Source: Camarhynchus parvulus (lineage: Eukaryota > Chordata > Aves > Passeriformes > Thraupidae). Taken from it: a stretch of 64,000 nucleotides of DNA. Both the position numbers and the translations under genes were made by a program. The stretch lies in NCBI RefSeq assembly GCF_901933205.1, contig NC_044572.1:112170965-112234964 (forward strand). The letters are read 5' to 3'. Of this stretch, positions 1-11,737 are shown one piece after another. The notes beneath the pieces were generated by a model. The model had not been told where the DNA came from and did not search any database. It worked only from the letters and a program-made list of their open reading frames with translations. The first letter of the stretch is position 1. Every line of letters starts with the position of its first letter.

Positions 1-3000
1 CATGCCATTGGAAATGCAGCCTGTGCAGAGACTGCAGGATCTGGGCCATAGAGATCAGTCCACTCCCTTTCCCATTGCCCATGCCAGGATTCAGAGCCAC
101 AGGCTGTCACTTGAATATATTTAGCAGAAATATTTCATCTGACAGGAGGAAGCTGAGGAATGAAATACTTGAAACTTAATTTGCTGAACTCATTAGAGCC
201 TTCCAGCATATAAAACATACGGGAAAATAAGTAATAAGATAAATGAAAAGGCAAGAGAAGGGGTAAATTTACAACTATTGTCAGTAGTTCAACTCTACTG
301 AAGACAAGTCTGGGTAACACAGGGATTTTTCATTCTGAATTGTAGCTTAGATTTTATCCTGTAAAGTTCTTTGGATTTTTTGTCATTTTCCCTACTGAGT
401 TTGTCGTTCCTCTACAAAATACTATGTATTGTTTTTCACTGATTCAGATCTAAGAGTGGAATGATTCAGTGTACTCCTGCACATCACTTTTTCATATCTG
501 TCTCCATCAGGACACATCAGAAAAAAAAAAAAAACAGGCCATATTTCCCTGCTATAAAAATGCCTCCCAAATCAAAAAGATATTGCAGAGAATTTGTTTG
601 GAAAAACAATTAGGAGAGTAAGTTATCATTATACTGCTATACACACATTTCCATGGTTAGATATCAGAAAGTTGTTATGGGGCAATATTGAATACAGAAA
701 CATTTTAATAGAAAACATTTACAGCTAAAAAAGCTATTTTTTAAAGTTTTATTTTAAATAATATGCAAATTATTCTGAAAGCTGGAAATGGAAAAGACAT
801 TTTTCTAGGCTGATGCAGGATACTCAGATGACAGCACAAGTGTGACTTGACACTCAGTGAATCTATCTAAATCCTTTGTGCTGTAGGTTTTCATAAGCAT
901 GCTTGCTTTCACTTAATTTCATTCTAGAAATGCCAACATTCATCTTCAAAGAAGTTTTCCTGTCAATTATTACTGCTATTTGTAGAAGAGCATGGCTTAG
1001 CAGCTATGACATAAAATCAGGATGCAGCTGTATTATCTAAATTAGTAAAGTTGCCTCCAGACGTGTGGGATGAAAATGAAGTGTGATCAGAGATGGCTGC
1101 TCTGGACCACATTCAGCTGCTCACTGAAACTCATTCCCAGAAGAAACAGCCTCTTCAGGTCTATTGACATAATTTCACATATTTATCAAAATTATTAGGT
1201 CATCCTCATGGTATTTTGCTATAATTTTTGGTTGGCAATGTTATTTTAGAATTCCAAATTATCAAATACAAACTTAATTATTATCTTGCATCTCACTGCA
1301 GTTTACATTCTACAGAAAATCTTATTCTTAATTCATTATTATTAATGTATTGCACTTGATATACATAACACCATAGCACAGTACTTTATGGAATCCATTT
1401 ACATTTTCCCAGTTTACAAGTAGGAAACAGTCAATAGAAAATCTGATCATAATGCACAACACTATATTAATTTCTGGAACTTTGGAAGTGGAACATAATA
1501 AAATCCAATTTATATTCTATTTTGACCGCCTGAAAAGTTGCAGAACTTACGAATAGGGTCATAATCTTCAGATTTCATACTGACATTTTCCACTTGGAAA
1601 CACAAATATTCCAAATATATTGATATATTTAAGGAAAAACACTGAATTCCATGTAGTAGTTGGTGTAAATATATTTTATAATGTGCTTGATAAACTACCA
1701 TTTAAAATTAATCTTAATATTGGTCTAGGAAACATGCATATTATATATACAATATTGATTGTGTCACTTTCATACCCTTCATATCCTTACTGGCAATATG
1801 AAGAGTTAATTTTATACCTTTATTTTTTTATAGCTGAACAATTCTTCAGCAAGAAAACTTCCATTAAGGCCAGAGCAGGAAAATTTACACAGATGTAAAA
1901 TTTATTCTGCAGGAAAAATGTATTTAAAGGACACACCTGGGAGCAATTCTGAGCTGTGATAACAAAATGGACTAACTGAGCACGGTGAGGGAGCCTCAAG
2001 TATAATCACTTTCCATTTGCTGTTCAGTTGTTGCTTAAATGTGAATCCAACAGAGGCCCTGAAGCATGTAAACAACAACTGTTTTAACCAACATGACAAA
2101 GTTTCAGGCCTGAGCTCCAGCTGTCAGGCAAGGGGAGCATCCTCACCTTTCCACTTCAGCACTTATCAGAGCAATTCATGAGCACACCAGACAAGGTAAT
2201 TGACACTAAATGCTCAAGAGAGACCTTAGATCAGACAAGCAGGGAGGAACAGTAGCAGCTGACGAGCAGCTGCCAATATTTCCAACCTCATTTAGCCCCG
2301 CTGTGTTCTGTATTACCAGTCTCTGCTTCATAAGTTATAAAAAAAGGCTGCCTTCTACACGGCGTGGAAAAGGCATTAAATCATTGCTGGCCTCAGAGGA
2401 GCCCCTTGATCTAAACGTGCTGCTGACACTGAATGACAGGAACATTCTGTTAGTTGGGCAGGCTCCAACAAAACACCTGCCTGAGCCAGTGCTCCATGGC
2501 CTTCAAGAACTCATATATAGTGAGACATTCTTCCAAATATGCCTGAAGTTAATGTTTCCCCAGGCAGACTTTGTTTTATAGAGCCTGTCAAAACTTTACT
2601 GCGGAGAAGACCTACAGCACTGCAGACCAAGATACGTGATCCCCCAAAGCACTGAAAAATGTCACCAACATAACAGAAGACTAACAGCAAGAACAAAATC
2701 TATATATCTTCAGCCTGATCTATCAGCCCTTGAGCAGCTGTTACTGAAATGGTTTTTCACGTTGGTCTATGTCAAGCAGCCTAACATACTGCATTTATTG
2801 TCTGCCAGATGAAACAGTGCCCTTAGGTAAACATTTGTCTCAAGAGGAATGAGACCTTCCTAAATAGAAAAGGTTGATAGTGCAGGAAATTATGAATAAT
2901 TTTTCAAAAGGTTGTTTACATCTCAAACAAGACTCCTACCAAATAAATGCCTGTATTTTATCCAGCCATCCAGAAATGGGATGACCCCAAACCAAGGACA

Positions 3001-3859
3001 CCATTAGAAGTCTCCAGCTTTTTGAAGACCCCAAGATACCCCTGCACTGCACCTACACCTGTGGGCATGAAGCATATGTGTGAGAAAATGCTTCTCCCCC
3101 TTCCTTCTCAAGGAAGATCTCAAAATCAGACTAACCCCATAGCAAGGTAATGAGTCAGGAGCTATAGGGGCTAAATCCACAGTCCTTCATGGAACAAGCA
3201 TTTCAAGAAAAACCATGGTCTGCATACAGTTTTCATTGACTTTGTGTTCTTGCAGCTGTTTCCGTGCCATAGCCTGAATTTCCATTTCCTGTGACAATCC
3301 TTGTTCTCAGCTTTTCCAGGTTTCCATATAAATTCCCATCCTTTTTTAAACATGATCTTGAGATATTGTCGTATACAATTTACCTTAATTTTCTCTCTCC
3401 AGCCACTGACTTTTCCTTTCTTGACCATGCCTTCAAGTTCTGTGAAATGCCTGGTGATAATAAACTCCCAAGAATTCCAGTTTCTGCTCTTGGGACTTCA
3501 CTGGAACTACTCTCACAACATCTACAAAAAGAACCTTAAGCCCACATTTCAAGTTTCAACCTAAACTGATTGTGATTAAACTCCTGTTAGTTTTCCCCTG
3601 CTGTCTGCTTGTAGTTTTTGATGGTCTCATTCTAGCACAGGCAGTGCTCCAATGTGCATTTTGTTCTTTTATTTGGTATGGGCATCTGAGCTTAAATTAT
3701 TTATATGTTGTACTGTGATGTTCTATTATATGTTTCAAAATGTCAGGAATTTAGGTGTAATTTTGAAGAACGAATAAATAAGGTTTGATCAATATTTGAA
3801 CCTACAGTTTATTGTCAGTTGAGAAATAAAAAGACTGCATTTTGAATGCTCACACTCAC
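1..3859 (-). other. OPRK1: OPRK1 last coding intron, 5' portion (continues beyond the window)
   Basis: This begins at donor GTGAGT (3859) and runs off the left edge. I looked for the final coding exon (TM5 to the C-terminus, including the NPxxY-type motif of TM7) and found nothing in any minus-strand frame. The intron is therefore longer than 3.86 kb. No interspersed repeat is recognised; there is a short A-run near 520. Confidence 0.85.
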
Positions 3860-4212
3860 CTTCCCTGACTTTAGTCCCTCCAAGGACTATTGCTGATATA
3901 CCAACAGATGAGGACAGCAGCCAGATACAGATGTTGATTATCTTTGCTTTGAGAGGTGTACGAAAGTCCAGAGCCTTCACAGGGTGGCACACAGCAATGT
4001 ATCGATCCACACTCATCATGGTGAGTGTGAAAATGCTGGTAAACATGTTATAATAGTCAATAGAAATCACTATTTTACACAGCACGTCACCAAAGGGCCA
4101 GGAGTTCATCAGGTACTCGGTGCTTTGGAAAGGCATAGTTGTGGTAACAAGTGCATCTGCCATAGCCAGGTTGAAGATGTAGATGTTGGTCGCTGTCTTC
4201 ATCTTTGTGTAT
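3860..4212 (-). CDS. OPRK1: OPRK1 second coding exon: TM2-TM4 of kappa opioid receptor (partial CDS)
   Basis: This 353-bp exon has the length I expect for the middle coding exon of opioid-receptor genes. It completes Arg87 and encodes residues 88-204. Acceptor TTCTGCAG lies just upstream (4213-4220) and donor G|GTGAGT just downstream (3859). Visible receptor landmarks are TM2 with LAMAD (D106, position 2.50, sodium site), the WPFG turn of the first extracellular loop, C132 (3.25, disulfide to ECL2), D139 in ISIDYYN (3.32, binds the ligand amine), the D156-R157-Y158 motif at the end of TM3, intracellular loop 2, and TM4 to GGTKVRE. The exon stops in phase 1 where the conserved Asp codon of ECL2 is split. 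The rest of the receptor (ECL2, TM5-TM7, C-tail) is not found in the remaining 3.86 kb and must lie outside the window. There are no internal stops or frameshifts, so the gene looks functional. Confidence 0.97.
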
Positions 4213-6044
4213 CTGCAGAATGAAAAGGCAAGGCTTTATTACTGCAAGATATGATTATTTCCATTCAGATATGTAACGGTTTTTCAGTCAGGTTTGCCAT
4301 AATTGGGTTTTTTTGTCTTTTCTCATCTGTGATAGAAATGCACACAAATTCAAGACCCTTGGGATAAAAGTGAACACATTTTATTCAATCTCACAACACC
4401 TATGTTAGCAGTTTGAGCTGTTTACTACATGCAAAACAGGTATATGAATACATTTAATCTAATTCGACAAATTTCAATTCTATTTCCTCAAATCCCGCTA
4501 CAAGAAAATATCACTGTTAAATTTGGAAGTGATCAAAATGTTTTTTGTTTCCTTTTCTCATAGCTATGTGTCAGTGATTGTGAGATTTCTGGGTTTGGTT
4601 TGTGGAAGAAACTGTTATCCCATTCTCCAGCGAGAAAACAAGTTAATTGCTATGTTTGCTGGGCCAGTTTGCTTCTTATATAGCTTGTCTCGCTTGAATT
4701 CACTACAATGCCAGCTGATACAGTTTTAGTCATTTACCTTCCTTGTTCCTTCCTTGCCAATTTCTTCTCTTTTCTTACCATCAGCTTTTCCCAGTCCTCT
4801 CTTTTATGACTGATAATGTAAAAGATTATTATTGTTTAAGTGGGATATCAGAGTGGGAAAAAAAACCTGTCATAGCAGTAATTTTTCTTGCATTCTTTAA
4901 TTTCATCAAAAGTAAGCCTTTAGTAGGAATCTCAGCCTACATAGAATAATAGGATCTGTTTTTTGAGATGACATTCTGCTTTGTTTGACCCCAATGACAG
5001 TTTTGGGAGACAATCTGTGGAGGACTGCTTCCCTCTCTGTGATGGACACAAAGGATGATGGAGAGCCTGCTGACATGGGAATTTACTTATCACTCCTGTG
5101 CTTCTCCTCAATAGTTGAGTTTGCTCCTTGCTTTTAATTTACCATTGGATTTAATGAGATTTTTTTTCTCAAAACTGCTTCAGTCCCATATGTTGGGTGT
5201 GTGTCCAAACTAGAAGTGCACACATAACACACGTAGAAACACACATAGCTACATTTTGCTATATGCCACTAATAATTTACAATGGAAATATAAGATTCAA
5301 CCACTTTATTCAACGAACATGTAGCACAATGTGTCTATTTACCTTCAAAACTTTGATGTGTCAAATAAAAAAAATATTTTAAAAATAAATTAAGCAGTGC
5401 TGTCAAATTGTGCACAATATGTAAATTAGCTATTAAAAAATGTGGGCAGAAATTTGCTTTTATGACCAATATGACATGTTTAAAATAGTATTGGGTTTTC
5501 TAAAGCATTCTAATCAAGACTTATCAAGGAAATAAAGCCAAATGGTGGTTTGAAGCAGAGGGAAAAAAATCTGCAAGAGAAGAGAGAATGCATCCTTCTC
5601 ACCCACATACTGAACCATCAATCAGAGTTGGGCTTCTGCCCCCCACTAGATCAATCTCCTCAACAGACCTTCCAGGAGAGAAGGAATTTTGTCCTGTAGG
5701 TCATATTATAGCCCTTAAGGTACTGTTCAAACAAAAATATGAGTTCTTACAATTAGAAAAGCAAATACAGGACATATTATCAGAAAAATAACTTCCCTCC
5801 TGGTTAAAAAAGAAAAGATACTATCTTCAAGTGTATCTCAGCTATAAGACCAAACAAACTTCACTAAAGACTCAAAACTCCCTACTGAAATGGACTAATT
5901 TCCATTAAATTAAATAGAATAATAGAAGGACATTTTACTTTTATGGACATCACTGATGATATTTGGAATTGCTGTCTTGTTCATATTGCAATAAAGAGAC
6001 TGTGGAAAGTTGGAATGGTTGCATAATGGGACTGGAGAAAATTC

Positions 6045-6470
6045 TTTGACTGACTTAAAGAGCTGAGCACATTTAGTTTATCAAAAAGAACACCAAGAGG
6101 TGACTTGATTACAGTGTCTGAAGACCTTCACAGGGAGAAAATAGCAGGTACTGAAGAGTTCTTTCAGACTACACAGAAAAGCATAACAAGAACAAATACA
6201 TAAAACTCTTAAAAGAGACAAATTCAGCTTAGAAACAATGACAGCTGTTTCTTAACAGCTAAGGTGATTATTATGGGGAAAAAGAAAGGAGTAATTTTTC
6301 CATCCACTGATGCCTGCAAATCAAGGTCTGCTGCTTTACAAAGAGTTTGCTTCAGCCAAATACAAGCTACTAGACTTAACACAGGAACATTCAGAAGAAA
6401 TGCAATGACCTTTGATAAGCAGAGGTGACACAAGTAATCATTCTCCTGAATGATTATATCTGTAGATCTT
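6045..6470 (+). mobile_element. Old CR1 LINE fragment (3' part of ORF2 and 3' region)
   Basis: Reading on the plus strand, the segment follows the CR1 ORF2 C-terminal region. There is a degraded 'aggtgacttgattacagtg' block, then 'cttcacagggagaaaatag', and further on a 'catccactgatg...tcaaggtctg' block and an 'aggaacattcagaagaaatg' block. Many differences and frame breaks mark an ancient, dead copy of the CR1 type shared among birds and reptiles. The ends are approximate. Confidence 0.65.
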
Positions 6471-9443
6471 TAAAAACTTCACCAAGGGTTTGGATAGGGA
6501 AAGTTTGCTTTCAAAAAGTATAGAAGAATTAGCTCGACCTTTCTTTCCTTTAAGAAAATCAGAAAACTGGGGGGAAATATCTAAGATTTTATTAGCCTTG
6601 GAAAAGCAAATATCTCAAAGTCTTTATATCTCACATTTCCCATTCCTTGCAACCTTAATATAATTCTTTTATGTGTGTGCCATTACAACTCTATATGCCA
6701 TATTTTCCCAGTACCCCTTACCTTTTTTCTCCTCCCTAGCCTTCCAGTGGAAGGATAGCAAACAAGTGCTGCAAAACAGGGCTCATAAAGAGCTTGATTA
6801 CTTTTGCCTGGCAACATTGGCCAGTGTATAAATGTGGTATTGGCCTTTAAAGTTATTAGGCAGTATAGATAAAGTCATACATTCATTTAGAAGTTTAGAA
6901 AATTCAGAAATGCCTTTGAGAATCTGGACTCAATCATCCAAACTCCTTTGAATGTTTTTAATTAAACACCTGAAAATTATTAAATGCCTACATGCCTCTG
7001 AAGATATGTGCTTGCAGGTTTAATCAAAAGTCCAGATTAAGTAACAGAGTGACTGCTGTTGCTGTCAGACCCTTTCAAGTAGACCCTGATAAAATTCATA
7101 AGATGAGAGATTTGCCTGCTTTCCTATAACTCATTCTATTGCACCAAAACATAGAAGGAAATAATTTTTTGTGGTCTGGGGTTATCTCACCATACTCTCC
7201 ACTCACTTGAAAAAGGTCAAAACAGTGATTGTGTAAGGGAATCGTCTTCCTCTGCAAAATTAAAATTCTTGATCAAATATCTGAATTCATTTAAGCAAAA
7301 ATATTTCTATCTGCTTTAATTAGTTTAGCAGGACAGATAGGGTAAACCTGAACATAATTACAGCATAAGTGATTAAGTAGCAATTAATGACATTTTCTTA
7401 GTGTCTGAGGTACAAGTTTCAAAGATTATTACAATATTTATAAACCATGGCTGTATAAACTGCCCATGAGAAATCCCATGTCTAAAAAATGGTTTATTAG
7501 ATACAGGGACTTCTTAAGAGAATGGCAACATTTCTAACACTACATAGGAATGGAAAGTCCCTCTTTTAAACCAGGTGCTAGAATCTAATTTCAAGCAGCA
7601 GAGAAAAACTCTGATCATTTAAGCTGGTGGATCTCAAGACTGCTTATAAAGCCGTAAGCAGGCCTCAAGCCTCTGTAAACTAAAAACTAGAAGAAATATC
7701 AAAACTGCAGAAAAACAGTCAAGATGAAACACAACACTTTCATATGGATGCTTTTTTTTTTTTGATGGGTATGTGATGAAATTTTTAAGGAGCAAGTTTT
7801 AAATTATGTCTACTTACATATCAAAAGTAAAATTCTAAAAACTATTAGGCATCATTCACTTTCCAAAACCAGAAAGTTCTTTGAGACTGACTTTAGACTG
7901 ACCCCTAGAAATTTTCCCTGTGTTTCTCAGTCAACTCATCATTCCTGTTCTTTTCCCTGTGGAGTAGAACATGCTTTTAAGACAAGATTTTAAGACAGTA
8001 AATAAGAAGAAATCACACCTCCAGCCTACGCTATCAATGAAATTGTGGTAACAGAAGAGGGAAACATGCTACTAAGGATCTGATGTGCTTTCAGAAAAAA
8101 AATCTGCTAGTAGTGCCCCTTAAAGTTATCTCAAAGAGAGGAGAGGATTGTGATTCTAAAGTACACTGTAACATTAGAAAAGCTGATAAAAGGGGAGAAA
8201 GAGGATCTGGCCAAACTTTTTTCATGGAACTGCAGTAGGATGAAGTAATGAAATGTTCCCTGCTGTGTGAAATGAGGGATGGGGAAGGGAGCAAAACTAA
8301 CAAATATACTACAAAGGGAAGACAACAAATATCCTACATCAAATGTACTACAAATATATTTCTCCAGTTGCAGAGGGAAAGTAGAAAAGCATAAAATAAT
8401 GAGGAATAGCAAACACAGGTTTTTCACAGGTGCCTGGGTAAGAGAATGAAAATTAAAGCTAAAGCACATCTAAAGCAAATTGCAAAAACACCTATCAGCA
8501 GGATGCAGGCTCTGTTCCACTAGGTTCCTCTGAATGAGGTATATGGAGATCAAGCAGCTGAAAAGCTTAGTCAGGAAAGCTTTAAATCTCAAGGCTATAT
8601 TCTGAGTATAGTCAGTATAATACTGCATCAGAACAGGAAGAAAAAAACAGAAAACAATCCAGGAGGATCTATTCCAAACCCATACCGTGTCAAAAGGATG
8701 GCTCAGCTCTCTCTTGGATATTCATAATCCAATATAAAATCTTATGCCAGTATGAAATGAAGGCTAAGGTCATTTAAAGAATATAAAAATTAACATGCTG
8801 TAGTTGTCATGTTTGTATTGGGTTATATGACATTATCATATTTTAAATTGCCACATTTTCGCAGTAGAGGATTTCAGATGACACTTTTAAATAAAGGAAA
8901 ACCTTGTTACTGCACATATTTAATGGTTGCCTGTCTTAAATCTTTTAAGACATAAAATTTTTGTCTACAAAATTACATCATAAAGTGGAATTGTCTTTAC
9001 TAGTAAGCATCTAAAGATAGCAATTTTAAAGCAGCTCAAAAAATAAAAGCGTAAATTTGTTTTTTATTCTTCCCCCAGACAGCATAATCTATGTGAATGT
9101 CAAAAGGCATAGTTAAAATCCTTACAATTTTCCACTACCATTTCTTCCCTGCACTAGCCCTAAACAGAGCCTGAACAAGATTTAATCTTGTGGATTTAGA
9201 TTGGGTGTGGAAGGTTTTCTTCCTGAGCTAAAGAACCAGGCTCTGAATTAGCTCAAGTCTATGTATATAGCGGTCAATGTGGAAGAAAATTCACACTACT
9301 TAACAAAAATGAACTAATCTTTCTCCTTCTATGATAAAGGCTTTTAATATTTTTATGTGAGCTCAAAAGCCTCTCTTGCAATAAACTGCAAAATGGTAGA
9401 AAAAAATACTGTGAAATTTCTGCTTCCATGACTTTGATAGGAG

Positions 9444-9456
9444 AGGTCAGAGGTCA
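9444..9456 (+). promoter_or_regulatory. Perfect DR1 nuclear-receptor motif (AGGTCA-G-AGGTCA)
   Basis: Two exact AGGTCA half-sites in direct repeat with one spacer base, the consensus bound by RXR heterodimers, HNF4 and COUP-TF proteins. It lies in the large OPRK1 intron. Motif presence is directly seen; any role is inference. Confidence 0.45.
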
Positions 9457-9937
9457 AGGTGCTGTGAATCACCGCAGCTGAAAATGAATCAGTGAGAATG
9501 CAGAATTTCACTGAATTGGTACTTTATCTAAAACCATTATGTCTAATAACATTATGAAAGAGCCTGGACAATTAGCTTAGACTATGTATCAGATTTTTTT
9601 ACTCTCTATTTGTAAGTAGAGATGAATACTGACCTTGTCAGGCAATTTATTCTATCTCTTGAAAAACTTCATGCTGCTGCAGATGTTTCTCAGTGACCAG
9701 TCCTGCCATGGGGGGTTCCCAGGGTGTTACACAGACCATTCTAACTCTTTTTACTTGCCACAAGTGTATTGTTCTAGTGAATATTGAATCTCTGTCTCTG
9801 GTAACATCCACCTTTCCTGTTATTCTTCTTCCTTGGAAGAATTTTTTTTTTAATAAAGGGCATGAACTCCCTTGGCAAAGTGCTTCCCATGGGTTTATGG
9901 GAGAGGGAATTGAGTAGGACAGAGATTACCCGGCAAG

Positions 9938-9943
9938 GAGAAC
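9938..9943. repeat. Left target-site duplication of the solo LTR (GAGAAC)
   Basis: This six-base direct repeat is identical to 10327-10332. It abuts the TG terminus of the LTR exactly. Confidence 0.92.
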
Positions 9944-10326
9944 TGTCACAGACATTTCTTTTATGAAAAATCCTCTCTTAGGATTTTTCCTGCTGAAGCT
10001 GAGAGTTTCAGCAACAAGATGTAAACAATAGATTGTCTGCTGCTGTGGAATGCAACAGGCAGATCTGTGATTAGTTCTGGTGTAGATGTTTTGGTTCAGT
10101 GACCAGTCACAGCAGAGCTAGCTCTCAGAGTTTGTCAAAGCCAGCTTGTGTGTTATCATTCTTTTCTTAGCTTAGCTTAGCAGCTTCTGGAAACTCTCCT
10201 TTTCTTTTCTTTTTAGTATAGTATAGTATATGTTTATATCATAACATAATAAATCAAGCCTTCTGTAATGGAATCAAAGATCTCGTCTCTTCCTTCACCC
10301 CAAAAACCCTTGTGACCACCATCACA
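9944..10326 (+). mobile_element. Solo LTR of a passerine ERVK-type endogenous retrovirus
   Basis: The 383-bp unit starts TGTCACAGACAT and ends CACCATCACA, so it has the TG...CA termini of an LTR. It is flanked by a perfect 6-bp duplication GAGAAC (9938-9943 and 10327-10332), the duplication size typical of ERVK/beta-type integration. Internal landmarks are a snapback AAAAATCCT...AGGATTTTT near the start, a TATA-like repeat (GTATAGTATA, about 10218-10230), and AATAAA at 10248-10253 followed by a short pyrimidine-rich U5. No internal retroviral genes are present, so it is a solo LTR left by recombination. The layout matches LTRs I know as abundant in zebra finch and other passerines. It lies inside the large OPRK1 intron, antisense to the gene. 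Confidence 0.92.
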
Positions 10327-10332
10327 GAGAAC
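10327..10332. repeat. Right target-site duplication of the solo LTR (GAGAAC)
   Basis: Identical to 9938-9943. Perfect identity suggests a fairly recent insertion. Confidence 0.92.
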
Positions 10333-11635
10333 CAATCTCATTGCTCAAGGAAACAGGAGTAATAGCTCCAGGAAAAGATTTCTTGGGGTCTTTCTTTCCT
10401 TGTTGGAAGCAGACAAGAGTTTGTTGAATGTTTGTTTCCCCTAGATGTTTCTGCAGCACAGAAAAAAGGAAAGAGCTCAGCAACCATTTACTCGGGGGTC
10501 TTGGCGTATGGGTATCTCTCTTCTTCCCAAAGCAATGCACCTGGTCTCCATTTTTCCACAGGGATGAGTAAAAACTGGCACAGCTTGGAGTGTTTTATAG
10601 GACAACTACACACCCAGAGGTGTGGAGACCCAAATCTCTGGTCAACACTCCCCTAAGAAGGTTTAATGGGAGAGAAGGGACTTTGCTCTACAAAAAGTAT
10701 AGGATTATGAGGTAAGACAGCAAATGCACATATCAGTATGAGCCAGCTCAGGGAGAAGTCATCAGTCCCTCTTAGGAGGCATCTGGGAGGCTTTCTCTGG
10801 ACTCCTCCCATTTATCTGTTTTCCCCACCTGCCTCAGGGATGCCCACAGCACAGACCAGCTGAACACACACATTCCTAAAGGAGACGATTCAAGTGAAAT
10901 GCAGAAAACTTTAAGTCACAGTCAACAGAAGAGCTTGTAGCTTCCTGGTGGAAATATTCTTCTCCTGCCCACTTTGACAAACCAGTCATTCTGAGAGGTC
11001 AGTCCAACAGTAAGTCCTGATGCAGTCCATCATCCAGCAGCAGGTAAAACAAAACTTTTCTGAGTGTGAACATCAAATGAACATTGAATAGATTGTCTGA
11101 ACTAATCCTACCATGTAGTTTCTCATCTGTCACTACTCAAGGAGGCTTTTGCCAGCTGCCCAACAGTAGCCACAGTGGCTGGACTACCAACAACGCAGTA
11201 GGAAGTGCATTTAGCAAATGTAAAATCCCCTGTGCTTCACATGCAGCACAGCTAAATTTGTTAACTCTAGACATTCACTCTTAATGCATTGCTGACTTCT
11301 GGAGCAGAGATGAGCAACTGCATGGTACAAAGGTGGATTGGTATGAGAAATGGAGAAAACACAAAGGTTCTGCTCACTTTCTTATCACAAATTTGCAGAA
11401 ATTCATACACCGAAGAAAATTGTCTTCTCATACTCATACTCATGAAAAGAACACAGAGATTTCATTAAAAATAACGTCTCAGAACTGAAAACAGGAAACT
11501 GCCTAAAATTAATTTTAACTTTCATGAGAATTAAAAGGTGAATCTAATGAGAGCTGAACCCTCTGGCTTTGGGTGAAATAAATATTTCAAAGGTAATTCA
11601 CAACCTGGCATAACAACTTCCCAATAGAACCATGC

Positions 11636-11737
11636 CAATTTAAAGCAAATAAACAAGTAATATTTTGGTGTTATCAAAATCTAGTATTAATTTCAACCAA
11701 TATCTTAAATAAATTTAATTTTTGTGTACTTTTTTTA
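11636..11737 (+). repeat. Unclassified dispersed repeat, copy A
   Basis: About 100 bp that aligns in direct orientation with 13414-13515. The best core (11672-11702 versus 13450-13480) matches at 28 of 31 bases, and both copies end in TTGTGTACTTTTT. I do not recognise the family. It could be an old transposon fragment or a local duplication. Confidence 0.5.
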
